From Bacteroidales bacterium UBA1064 (GTDB lineage: Bacteria; Bacteroidota; Bacteroidia; Bacteroidales; Tenuifilaceae), in NCBI GenBank assembly GCA_002316235.1, contig DCDD01000215.1, positions 1 to 12,800 on the forward strand: a DNA stretch of 12,800 nucleotides. The letters are read 5' to 3'. Positions 6,281-12,800 of this stretch are shown here, in pieces; position 1 is the stretch's first letter, and each line of letters starts with the position of its first letter. The position numbers and the translations under genes are program-made. Under the pieces are notes generated by a model that saw only the letters and a list, made by a program, of their open reading frames with translations, ran no database searches and was not told the origin of the DNA.

Positions 6281-7375
6281 ATGTATAAGTTCATGAAAGC
6301 GATCGAATTTGCCACTATTCTCACTATTTTGGCTGGATGCACCAATGGCCAAAAGAATCAGCCACGGGTAGTAAACAGCCACCCGCCCATAGCAGACCTC
6401 CGGCTTATCCGGATTGAAGAACCCCAGGATGGTGCTATATTTCCCCTGGGCGATAATATCCATATCTCCATCAAACAAACCGGCAATGTTGCCCCCGATT
6501 CGGTGGTGCTATCGGTCAACGGCGCTAGGGTTGAACGGTTGGGAGGTTTAACCTATGAACTTTCAACCGGTGGCTTAAAGATGGGGACACAAAGCATATC
6601 ACTCGCTGCATGGAAGAGCGGCTCACGCCAAATAGCTGGTGTTTCCGTTAAGCTGAAGTCGAACTTTAAACCCGAGAAGCTAACCTACAGGGTGGTTCGC
6701 TCTTACCCCCACGACGGCAGGGCTTACACTCAGGGTCTATTTTACCACGATGGGTATCTTTACGAGGGTACAGGACAGGAAGGAGAATCGAGCTTGCGTA
6801 AGGTTGAGCTGGAAACCGGCAAGGTGTTAAGAAGCATCAACCTTGGCAGGGATTACTTTGGTGAGGGAATAGCCCTACTAAAGGGCATGATTTACCAGCT
6901 TACATGGACTAGCGGTATTGGTTTTATTTACGATTTTAATACGTTTAATAACCTCGGCTCATTTACCTATGCCACCCAGGGATGGGGGTTAACAACCAAC
7001 GGTAAAGAGCTAATCATGAGCAACGGCTCAAACATCATCTCATTCATGGAACCTTCGGGATTTTCGGAAGTGAGTAGAATTGAGGTTTTCGACGATGTAG
7101 GACCTGTAAAAATGCTCAACGAGCTGGAGTATATTAATGGAAAAATTTACGCCAACGTTTACCTTACCGATAGGATAGTTATTATTAACGCCGAAACAGG
7201 CGCAGTTACAGCCGACGTTGATCTTAAGGGGATTCTCAGCCCGTCGGACAAAACCGGAAGTGAAGACGTGCTAAATGGAATCGCCTACGATTTTCAAGGA
7301 AATCGACTATTCGTTACGGGTAAGTACTGGCCAAAACTTTTCGAGGTGAAGCTTGTTCCGGTTGGAAAACGCTAG
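6281..7375 (+). CDS. Glutaminyl-peptide cyclotransferase, lipoprotein with N-terminal Ig-like domain
   Basis: This is predicted to convert N-terminal glutamine of peptides or proteins to pyroglutamate outside the cytoplasm. Residues 1-20 form a lipoprotein signal ending in the lipobox LAGC, so Cys20 would be lipidated. The following TNGQKN lacks an acidic surface-export signature, so a periplasm-facing location is more likely. Residues about 40-125 look like a beta-sandwich Ig-like module (IEEPQDGAIFPLG, DSVVLSVNG). Residues about 135-360 match the plant/bacterial-type cyclase beta-propeller (Glu_cyclase_2): YTQGLFY (149-155), YEGTG (161-165), GEGI (194-197), WGLTTNG (235-241), NELEY (280-284), LNGIAYD (331-337) and TGKYWPKLFEV (346-356). 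The start at 6281 gives a short basic n-region; the ATG at 6293 is an alternative. Confidence 0.87.
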   Translation: MYKFMKAIEFATILTILAGCTNGQKNQPRVVNSHPPIADLRLIRIEEPQDGAIFPLGDNIHISIKQTGNVAPDSVVLSVNGARVERLGGLTYELSTGGLKMGTQSISLAAWKSGSRQIAGVSVKLKSNFKPEKLTYRVVRSYPHDGRAYTQGLFYHDGYLYEGTGQEGESSLRKVELETGKVLRSINLGRDYFGEGIALLKGMIYQLTWTSGIGFIYDFNTFNNLGSFTYATQGWGLTTNGKELIMSNGSNIISFMEPSGFSEVSRIEVFDDVGPVKMLNELEYINGKIYANVYLTDRIVIINAETGAVTADVDLKGILSPSDKTGSEDVLNGIAYDFQGNRLFVTGKYWPKLFEVKLVPVGKR

Positions 7376-7522
7376 CAGCAGCTTTAAGCCACATTCTTTT
7401 AGCTACTATTATTTCATCTAAATTATTTTTTTTGATTTCAGCATTTAAGATGGTTTATGCGTACTAATTTTTTTTACAGGCAGAATCCATGTAACCATCA
7501 AAAAAATCTAACATTCAGGTAG

Positions 7523-8953
7523 ATGCGCATAGAAACAGATTACCTTGGCCCAATGCCAATTCCCGACGATGCCCTATATGGAATACACTCGCAGCGGGCA
7601 AAGGAGAATTTTCCCGATATTACGCCATTCCATAAGGAATGGTACCAGGCAATGGGGCTTGTGAAGCAGGCCTGTTACTTAACCTATGTTGATTTTGCCA
7701 AAGCCGTTAAGAACGAACCGGAACTTTCCGAAAGGCTTATTGACCTTATCCCCGATGATATCCTACATGCAATGATTTCTGCAGCCGTAGAAATACAAAA
7801 CGGCAGCTACTTTGAGCATTTCATTGTTCCCGCATTTCAGGGTGGTGCAGGCACCAGCATAAACATGAATGTGAACGAGATTATTGCCAACGTTGCCCTT
7901 CTAAAAGTTGGTAGAAAGCCTGGTGATTACCAGCTTATCGATCCCATTGAACATGCCAACATCTACCAATCAACCAACGATGTAGTTCCAACCGCTTTAC
8001 GGGTAGCAGCAACCAGGCTGCTCACCCAGCTCGAGGAAGCAATAAACGGCACCCGTCAGGTTGTCGAAAATCTTGAAAAAAGTTACCGCAACTCGCTTCG
8101 CATAGGATACACCCAAATGCAGGCAGCAGTTCCTTCATCATTTGGCCAGCTTTTTAGCACATACAGCGAAGCGCTTTCACGCGACTGGTGGCGGGTGTCC
8201 AAATGTTTTGAGCGAATAAAGCAGGTTAACCTTGGCGGAGGAGCCATTGGAACCGGTATAGGCATTCCGCGGTTTTTTATCATGGAAGCTACCCGGCATC
8301 TTCAATCCCTCACCCGTTTTCCCTTTGCAAGAGCCCAAAATTTAAACGATGCCACCGCTAACCTCGATGCCTTTGTTGAGGTTCATGCCACCCTTAAAGC
8401 CCATGCCGTTAACCTCGAGAAAATGCTATCCGACATTAGGCTACTTGCCTCCGATGTTGGCAGAAACAGCATATCAATCCCCAAGCGTCAGGTTGGCAGC
8501 TCCATCATGCCCGGTAAGGTGAATCCGGTTATCACGGAGTTTACCGTTAGCATTGCCCATAGGGTTTATTCGAATGATATGCTGATTTCAGATCTTGCAG
8601 GTCAGGGTGTTCTTGACCTCAACGCCTATATTCCCACTATAGGACATGCACTTCTCGACTCCCTTAAGCTGCTGGTTGCCGCAAACCACTCCCTAAGCAA
8701 CTTTCTGTTAGATGGGCTTCAGGTTGATGTTGATAAAACCGAGGCACAGCTGCTGCATAACCCGTCGGTAACTACTGCACTCTTACCCATTATAGGCTTC
8801 AATAAGGCTGCCATACTCGCCAACGAAATGAGGCAGAAGGACATTGACATCTTTGAAGCCAACAGGGTTTGCCAGCTTCTACCCGACGAAACTCTTAGGG
8901 AAGCGGTTAAACCAGAAAATTTACTCCGTTTGGGTTACTCACTTAAAGACTAG
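7523..8953 (+). CDS. Aspartase/fumarase superfamily lyase (aspartate ammonia-lyase-like)
   Basis: This probably deaminates L-aspartate to fumarate and ammonia, or performs a related fumarate-forming elimination, in the cytosol. Family landmarks over 476 residues (aspartase-like length) are GAGTSINMNVNEIIAN (108-123), QSTND (149-153), the mobile catalytic loop GSSIMPGKVNP (325-335) with likely base S326 and substrate-binding K332 and N334, and a C-terminal small domain. The usual GRT(Q/H)LQDA signature reads GYTQMQAA (195-202), with Tyr for Arg and Ala for Asp, and the usual HPND segment before QSTND reads DPIEHANIY. The exact substrate is therefore less secure than the superfamily. A similarly altered signature may be typical of a Bacteroidota subgroup. 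A 147-bp AT-rich gap separates it from the gene before it. The sugar transporter starts 105 bp downstream. Confidence 0.8.
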   Translation: MRIETDYLGPMPIPDDALYGIHSQRAKENFPDITPFHKEWYQAMGLVKQACYLTYVDFAKAVKNEPELSERLIDLIPDDILHAMISAAVEIQNGSYFEHFIVPAFQGGAGTSINMNVNEIIANVALLKVGRKPGDYQLIDPIEHANIYQSTNDVVPTALRVAATRLLTQLEEAINGTRQVVENLEKSYRNSLRIGYTQMQAAVPSSFGQLFSTYSEALSRDWWRVSKCFERIKQVNLGGGAIGTGIGIPRFFIMEATRHLQSLTRFPFARAQNLNDATANLDAFVEVHATLKAHAVNLEKMLSDIRLLASDVGRNSISIPKRQVGSSIMPGKVNPVITEFTVSIAHRVYSNDMLISDLAGQGVLDLNAYIPTIGHALLDSLKLLVAANHSLSNFLLDGLQVDVDKTEAQLLHNPSVTTALLPIIGFNKAAILANEMRQKDIDIFEANRVCQLLPDETLREAVKPENLLRLGYSLKD

Positions 8954-8968
8954 GCCGTTATTCCGGTT

Positions 8969-8983
8969 ATTAATCGCATTAAT
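8969..8983. repeat. Short inverted repeat between lyase and transporter
   Basis: ATTAAT (8969-8974) and ATTAAT (8978-8983), self-palindromic, flank CGC, making a 15-bp dyad 16 bp after the lyase stop. It is too AT-rich for a good terminator and has no T tract. A small operator is possible, as is chance. Confidence 0.25.
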
Positions 8984-9006
8984 TCCCCAAATTATTTTGA
9001 AGGCTA

Positions 9007-9038
9007 TTGCTTAAAATTTCAACCATTTAATATTTTTG
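9007..9038 (+). promoter_or_regulatory. Candidate promoter for the sugar transporter operon
   Basis: TTG (9007-9009), a 21-bp spacer and TATTTTTG (9031-9038) fit the Bacteroidota -33/-7 arrangement (TTTG-like plus TAnnTTTG). The element ends 20 bp before the transporter ATG. If real, it would also drive the deacetylase and FemAB-like genes. Confidence 0.4.
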
Positions 9039-9058
9039 AGAAACCTAACCGAACTTCT

Positions 9059-10342
9059 ATGGACTCAATAACAGCTGTTAACCGAAAGGCTTTACCACCC
9101 ATATTTATCATTGGTGCGCTATTCTTTGTTTTTGGATTTGTAACATGGCTTAACGGAATACTAATCCCATACTTCAAAATTTCGTGTGAGCTGACTGATT
9201 TTGAGGCTACGCTGGTAGCTTTTGCCTTCTACATATCCTACACCATAATGGCCCTTCCCTCCTCATGGATTCTCAAGCGAACGGGTTTTCATAAGGGAAT
9301 GACCTTAGGGCTGCTGGTAATGTCGGTAGGTACGTTACTTTTTGTTCCAGCAGCGTTAAGTAGAGCTTACTGGATGTTCCTTTCCGGGCTTTTTGTAATG
9401 GGCGCCGGGTTGGCCATTCTGCAAACTGCAGCAAATCCCTACATAGCCATACTGGGACCTCGTGAAAGTGCAGCCCGACGGATAAGCATCATGGGTATAT
9501 GCAACAAGCTGGCCGGCGCAGTTGCCCCACTTATCCTGGCCTACTACATTCTTCAGGATGGTGACACATTTGTGCAGTCGCTTAGCGGGCTCAACGAAGT
9601 TGCCCGTATGGCAGCACTTGATAGCCTTGCGGCAAGGGTTATTGGCCCCTACCTGGTTATGACCGGAGTGCTAGTTGTTCTGGCCATATTCGTTCGGTAC
9701 TCCCCTCTCCCCGAGGTAGAAGCTGAACCCGAAGAAGTGGAAGCCGACGTTGCCGAATTGGCCCAAAAGAAAAACATCCTACAATTTCCCCATCTGGTTG
9801 TTGGCGCTATAGCACTATTCTTCTACGTAGGCGTTGAAGTAATAGCCGGCGATACTATTATTCGCTACGGAATTTCGCAGGGTATTGCAATATCAACCGC
9901 AAAAGCATTTACCTCCTACACTCTATTCGCCATGATCGTAGGCTACCTGCTGGGTATAGCGCTCATGCCAAAAATTATCTCCCAGCGGACAGCCCTTACC
10001 ATCTCAGCATCGCTGGGGTTGCTTTTTAGCCTTGGGGTGATTTTGTCAAGGGGCAGTACATCAATCGTGTTTCTGGCCCTGCTTGGCTTTGCCAACGCCC
10101 TGATTTGGCCAACAATTTGGCCGCTTGCCATTCACAACCTGGGCCGATTCCTTAAAACCGGCTCGGCAATTCTTATCATGGCCATTGCCGGCGGAGCCAT
10201 CATCCCGCTTATCTGGGGTAAACTCAGCGACCTGTATTCCCAAACCCCTCAAGTTGCCTACATGGTACTTATTCCATCTTACCTTATCATCCTCTACTAC
10301 TCCGTTTGGGGGTATAAACTACGATCATGGCGTAGAAGGTAA
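9059..10342 (+). CDS. FHS-family sugar MFS transporter (GluP/FucP-like)
   Basis: This is predicted to be an inner-membrane, proton-coupled permease of the fucose/galactose/glucose:H+ symporter family, with about 12 hydrophobic segments across 427 residues. A charged cytoplasmic loop (about 216-240, rich in Glu) separates the two six-helix halves. Family-like stretches are FFVFGFVTWLNGILIPYFK (22-40), LQTAANPYIAILGPRESAARR (121-141, the first-half central motif), IMGICNKLAG (144-153) and GFANALIWPTIWPLAI (343-358). The GPRESAARRISIMGICNK phrase is closer to glucose/galactose-type GluP than to FucP, but the substrate cannot be fixed from sequence. It follows the lyase by 105 bp with a candidate promoter between them, and the deacetylase-like gene begins 26 bp after it. 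Confidence 0.88.
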   Translation: MDSITAVNRKALPPIFIIGALFFVFGFVTWLNGILIPYFKISCELTDFEATLVAFAFYISYTIMALPSSWILKRTGFHKGMTLGLLVMSVGTLLFVPAALSRAYWMFLSGLFVMGAGLAILQTAANPYIAILGPRESAARRISIMGICNKLAGAVAPLILAYYILQDGDTFVQSLSGLNEVARMAALDSLAARVIGPYLVMTGVLVVLAIFVRYSPLPEVEAEPEEVEADVAELAQKKNILQFPHLVVGAIALFFYVGVEVIAGDTIIRYGISQGIAISTAKAFTSYTLFAMIVGYLLGIALMPKIISQRTALTISASLGLLFSLGVILSRGSTSIVFLALLGFANALIWPTIWPLAIHNLGRFLKTGSAILIMAIAGGAIIPLIWGKLSDLYSQTPQVAYMVLIPSYLIILYYSVWGYKLRSWRRR

Positions 10343-10368
10343 AACCATATCACCTGTAACTACCTGTA

Positions 10369-11688
10369 GTGGAACTACTTATATATACCAAAAATAATTC
10401 CTCGCGCCTGACCTACATTGCCCGGTTAATCTTCAATGATATTCTGGCCATAAAGTTTCGTATCACTACTTCGTACGAAGAAGCTGCGGCCTACCATGGC
10501 CCACTGTTAGCCTACAATAAAGAGCCTGTAAATGGGGCTATCCAAATTGTTCCACATGGATTGCTCAACGAAAAGGGGATATCACCCCAAAATTTTGAAG
10601 TTCTATCATGGAGAAACTTACCTGTTTTCCCTGTAACCTCACCTAATGGCGATTTCCCATTTGATATTTTTACAGCCTCGTTCTACCTGGTTAGCCGTTA
10701 TGAGGAGCAGCTGCCGGCTACGTTGGATGAGCATAAACGCTACCGCTCAGAACAGAGCATTGCCGTTAAAAACAACTTTTTGGAGCTCCCCGTTATTGAT
10801 TTGTGGACATTTCAGCTACTTGATATGCTGCAATCAAGGTTTAATGGTGTAGCGGGTTGTTCCCGTAAGTTCAGCACAATGTTCACCTTCGATTTGGATA
10901 GCGCCTATGCCTATCGGTACAAAGGGTTCGTTAGGTCTGCCTTGGGTATCACCCGCTCGCTGCTAAACCTCAAATGGAAGGAGCTGCAAAGCCGGGCAAG
11001 AGTACTAAGCGGAGCCATTAACGATCCAAATGATGTGTACGCCGAAGTTGCCAGGAAGCTAAAAAGTTTTGATGGTACCACCTGGTTTATCCATGCTGGA
11101 AGTTGGGGACAGCACGACAAGCCCATCAGCCTGTTACATCCTGCCATGAAAAAAATTGTTGCAGATTTGTCGAAGGAATTCAAACTTGGCATTCATCCAT
11201 CATACAAATCATTCAGGAAAAATGACACGCTCAGCAAGGAAATCAACAGGTTGTCGGGGGTTGTAGGAATGAAAATTACCCGCAGCCGGCAGCACTACCT
11301 GAGATTTAGACTGCCCGAAACCTACATTGAACTTACAAAAATGGGTATTCATGAGGAATACTCTATGGGGTATCCCGATAGGATAGGCTTTAGAGCCGGG
11401 ACATGCACCCCGTTTACCTTTTACGATTTGGCAAGCGATGAAACCCTAAACCTCAAAGTTTATCCATTTGCGGTTATGGATTCCACCTTAATTTTTACAA
11501 ACAATTGCTCCATAGGTGAATCCATACAGACTATAAATGGGTTGATTGACGTTGTAAAGTCGGTAAAGGGTTTGTTCATCAGCGTTTGGCATGTTGATTA
11601 CCTTTCCGAATCCTACCCCGGCAAAGGATGGTGGAAGGTTTTGGATGCAGTAATCAGCCGATTAAAGGAAGCTAAAGGTGAAAATTAA
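10369..11688 (+). CDS. Polysaccharide deacetylase-like protein (DUF7033-type N-terminus)
   Basis: This is a predicted cytosolic or peripheral sugar/polysaccharide deacetylase-like protein of 439 residues, without a signal peptide. The N-terminal part (about 1-160) resembles the DUF7033-type region seen on Bacteroidota deacetylases (PFDIFTASFYLVSRYEE). The C-terminal part (about 168-435) resembles a NodB-like barrel, with MFTFDLDSAYAY (D175 and D177 as likely metal/acid residues), LGIHPSY (H276), SRQHYLRF (306-313), EEYSMGYPDRIGFRAGTCTPF (329-349 region) and SVWHVD (H408). The usual TFDDG motif is TFDLD. Start is a GTG 26 bp after the transporter; a TAG lies just upstream in frame on the same reading context and no better ATG is near. 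Its end overlaps the next gene by 11 bp. Substrate is unknown; an exopolysaccharide or cell-envelope glycan role is inferred. Confidence 0.75.
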   Translation: MELLIYTKNNSSRLTYIARLIFNDILAIKFRITTSYEEAAAYHGPLLAYNKEPVNGAIQIVPHGLLNEKGISPQNFEVLSWRNLPVFPVTSPNGDFPFDIFTASFYLVSRYEEQLPATLDEHKRYRSEQSIAVKNNFLELPVIDLWTFQLLDMLQSRFNGVAGCSRKFSTMFTFDLDSAYAYRYKGFVRSALGITRSLLNLKWKELQSRARVLSGAINDPNDVYAEVARKLKSFDGTTWFIHAGSWGQHDKPISLLHPAMKKIVADLSKEFKLGIHPSYKSFRKNDTLSKEINRLSGVVGMKITRSRQHYLRFRLPETYIELTKMGIHEEYSMGYPDRIGFRAGTCTPFTFYDLASDETLNLKVYPFAVMDSTLIFTNNCSIGESIQTINGLIDVVKSVKGLFISVWHVDYLSESYPGKGWWKVLDAVISRLKEAKGEN

Positions 11689-12625
11689 CTTTTTAAACAG
11701 GCAGCAGGTTGACGAGGCACGCTGGAATGCCTGCATGGATGCCTCGGTAAACGGGATGATTTATGGCTACAGCTGGTACCTCGACATCGTCTCGCCCGGC
11801 TGGTGCGCTTTGGCTGATGAAGACTACCACTATATTTTCCCGTTGCCCCGCCTGAAGTGCAACTTCAACGAAATAATTATCCAGCCGCTCTACACCCAGC
11901 AGCTTGGACTGTTTTCGGATAGCCACCTGTCACCCGAAATACTCGATGAGTTTATTTGCGCCATTCCCAGCAGGTATAGGTACATCGGCATTAACCTGAA
12001 CACGCTTAACCGAACGGAAAGGTATGCCGATAATACCAGCGCACGGGTTACCTACAGACTCGACCTGTTCTCGTCCTACGAAAACATTCAAAAGAAGTAC
12101 TGCCAGAATACCCGCAGGAACAACCTGAAAGCTTACGCCTTAGGTTGTAGAGTAGAGAGAAGCATTACACCAGCTGAATTCCTAGGATTCTACTCAAAAT
12201 ATGGAGTTCCTCGCCAGCGTATGAGGCACTACGTTAAGGTGAGGCAGCTGGTTGCGAGCCTTATGAAAAGAGATAGGGGTGAATTGGTCGGAGTTTACAC
12301 CCCCGGAAGCCAGCTATGTGCGGTATCGCTCATCTGTAAAAGCAATGGCAAGCTAATCTACCTCCTTGCTGCCTCATCACCATTGGGCAGGCAAAATAGG
12401 GCAATGTTTGCCCTGGTTGATCAGGTAATCAGGTGGTACTCAGAAACTGAGCTGGTATTCGATTTTGAGGGTTCCATGATACCTTCAATTGCACGTTTTT
12501 ACGGTGGTTTTGGCGCTACTCCTTGCAGCTACTCCAGTATCACAATTAACCACCTGCCCCTATATGCCAGGTTCCTTTTTATAGCAGAAAATGGCATTAG
12601 AACCCTGGCAAGAAAGGTGCTGTAG
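11678..12625 (+). CDS. FemAB/GNAT-like acyl- or aminoacyltransferase family protein
   Basis: This is a 315-residue soluble-looking protein that resembles the BioF2-like/FemAB group of double GNAT folds, which transfer amino-acid or acyl groups to cell-wall or polysaccharide precursors. Landmarks are the basic QNTRRNNLKAY helix (143-153), KYGVPRQRMRHY (174-185), a strand/turn region LIYLLAASSPLGRQNRAMFALVDQVIRW (split about 226-253) and FDFEGSMIPSIARFYGGFGA (261-280), which is typical of this Bacteroidota group. The start is GTG inside the 3' end of the deacetylase gene, with AAAGGA at 11663-11668 nine bp ahead, so translation is probably coupled. Donor and acceptor are unknown. Only the repeat-bearing 175 bp follow before the window ends, and no strong terminator is visible there. 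Confidence 0.7.
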   Translation: MKINFLNRQQVDEARWNACMDASVNGMIYGYSWYLDIVSPGWCALADEDYHYIFPLPRLKCNFNEIIIQPLYTQQLGLFSDSHLSPEILDEFICAIPSRYRYIGINLNTLNRTERYADNTSARVTYRLDLFSSYENIQKKYCQNTRRNNLKAYALGCRVERSITPAEFLGFYSKYGVPRQRMRHYVKVRQLVASLMKRDRGELVGVYTPGSQLCAVSLICKSNGKLIYLLAASSPLGRQNRAMFALVDQVIRWYSETELVFDFEGSMIPSIARFYGGFGATPCSYSSITINHLPLYARFLFIAENGIRTLARKVL

Positions 12626-12724
12626 TCCTATTTCAGCATTAAAAATAACACCATTCAAGTTGAAAAAAGGGCGAATCAGGAAAAGATGAAGGTCGTGAAC
12701 CGTGAGTAGATTATAGTTTCTCCA

Positions 12725-12739
12725 TCCCTGCCGAAGGGA
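12725..12739. repeat. Small hairpin adjoining repeat copy 2
   Basis: TCCCT (12725-12729) pairs with AGGGA (12735-12739) over GCCGA. Further CTCC (12720-12723) and GGAG (12749-12752) arms frame a larger imperfect dyad immediately before the interspersed repeat. This is parallel to the hairpins that precede copy 1 at the other end, although the sequences differ. Confidence 0.35.
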
Positions 12740-12753
12740 GAATCCGTCAGGAG

Positions 12754-12800
12754 CCGGACAAGTTCCGCCGGTAGGCGAACAAATTCTTAAATTTTGAATT
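12754..12800 (+). repeat. Interspersed repeat, copy 2 (runs to window end)
   Basis: This matches 64-110 in the same orientation, with 24 identical leading bases and 6 differences in the following 23. The GGCGGA arm of the internal stem has become GGCGAA. The element may continue beyond the window. It lies 128 bp after the FemAB-like stop codon. Confidence 0.7.

Noticed and set aside
10125..10397. Rightward 90-codon frame across the end of the transporter and the start of the deacetylase gene
   Set aside because: It is out of frame with the clear transporter C-terminus and has no family-like features.
12617..12641. Terminator after the FemAB-like gene
   Set aside because: TGCTG and CAGCA could form a 5-bp stem, but the loop is long and no T tract follows.
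64..12800. Window as a composite transposon bounded by the two repeats
   Set aside because: No transposase, terminal inverted repeats or target duplications are visible, and the genes between are ordinary housekeeping genes.
1..12800. CRISPR array, tRNA or rRNA genes
   Set aside because: No regularly spaced direct repeats and no cloverleaf or rRNA-like sequence were recognised on either strand by reading.

Overview
The window looks like a chromosomal segment from a member of the Bacteroidota, probably Bacteroidales/Marinilabiliales-like. The evidence is family-level similarity of the proteins: a BT0820-type mini-HAD phosphatase, a Bacteroidota-style FtsE with no FtsX beside it, a GluP-type sugar permease and a deacetylase with a DUF7033-like N-terminal part. 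Several upstream regions also carry TAnnTTTG-like -7 elements typical of this phylum, and few genes have strong Shine-Dalgarno sequences. No rRNA, tRNA, CRISPR array, transposase or phage gene was seen.

Layout. Positions 1-181 are non-coding and hold GC-rich hairpins plus one copy of an interspersed repeat. A rightward queG (epoxyqueuosine reductase) converges on a leftward ribF-ahcY pair (FAD synthetase, S-adenosylhomocysteine hydrolase). A 24-bp perfect palindrome that can act as terminator separates them. A 387-bp non-coding stretch with repeated TTTGCACC motifs follows, then a leftward ftsE. From 4912 everything reads rightward: a DUF4213/DUF364 protein of unknown function, a small HAD phosphatase, a lipoprotein glutaminyl-peptide cyclotransferase, an aspartase/fumarase-family lyase, an FHS-type sugar transporter, a polysaccharide-deacetylase-like protein, and a FemAB/GNAT-like protein. 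A second, diverged copy of the interspersed repeat ends the window in the same orientation as the first.

How the genes relate. Most are housekeeping genes without a shared pathway: tRNA modification, methyl-cycle recycling, flavin cofactor synthesis and cell division. The tightest unit is the last part. The transporter is followed after 26 bp by the deacetylase-like gene, whose 3' end overlaps the FemAB-like gene by 11 bp, and both of these start with GTG. That pair suggests a coupled envelope or exopolysaccharide modification function and is the best candidate for an under-described module. The lyase just upstream has altered residues in a normally conserved signature. I do not see clear evidence of a wholly new defence or mobile system.
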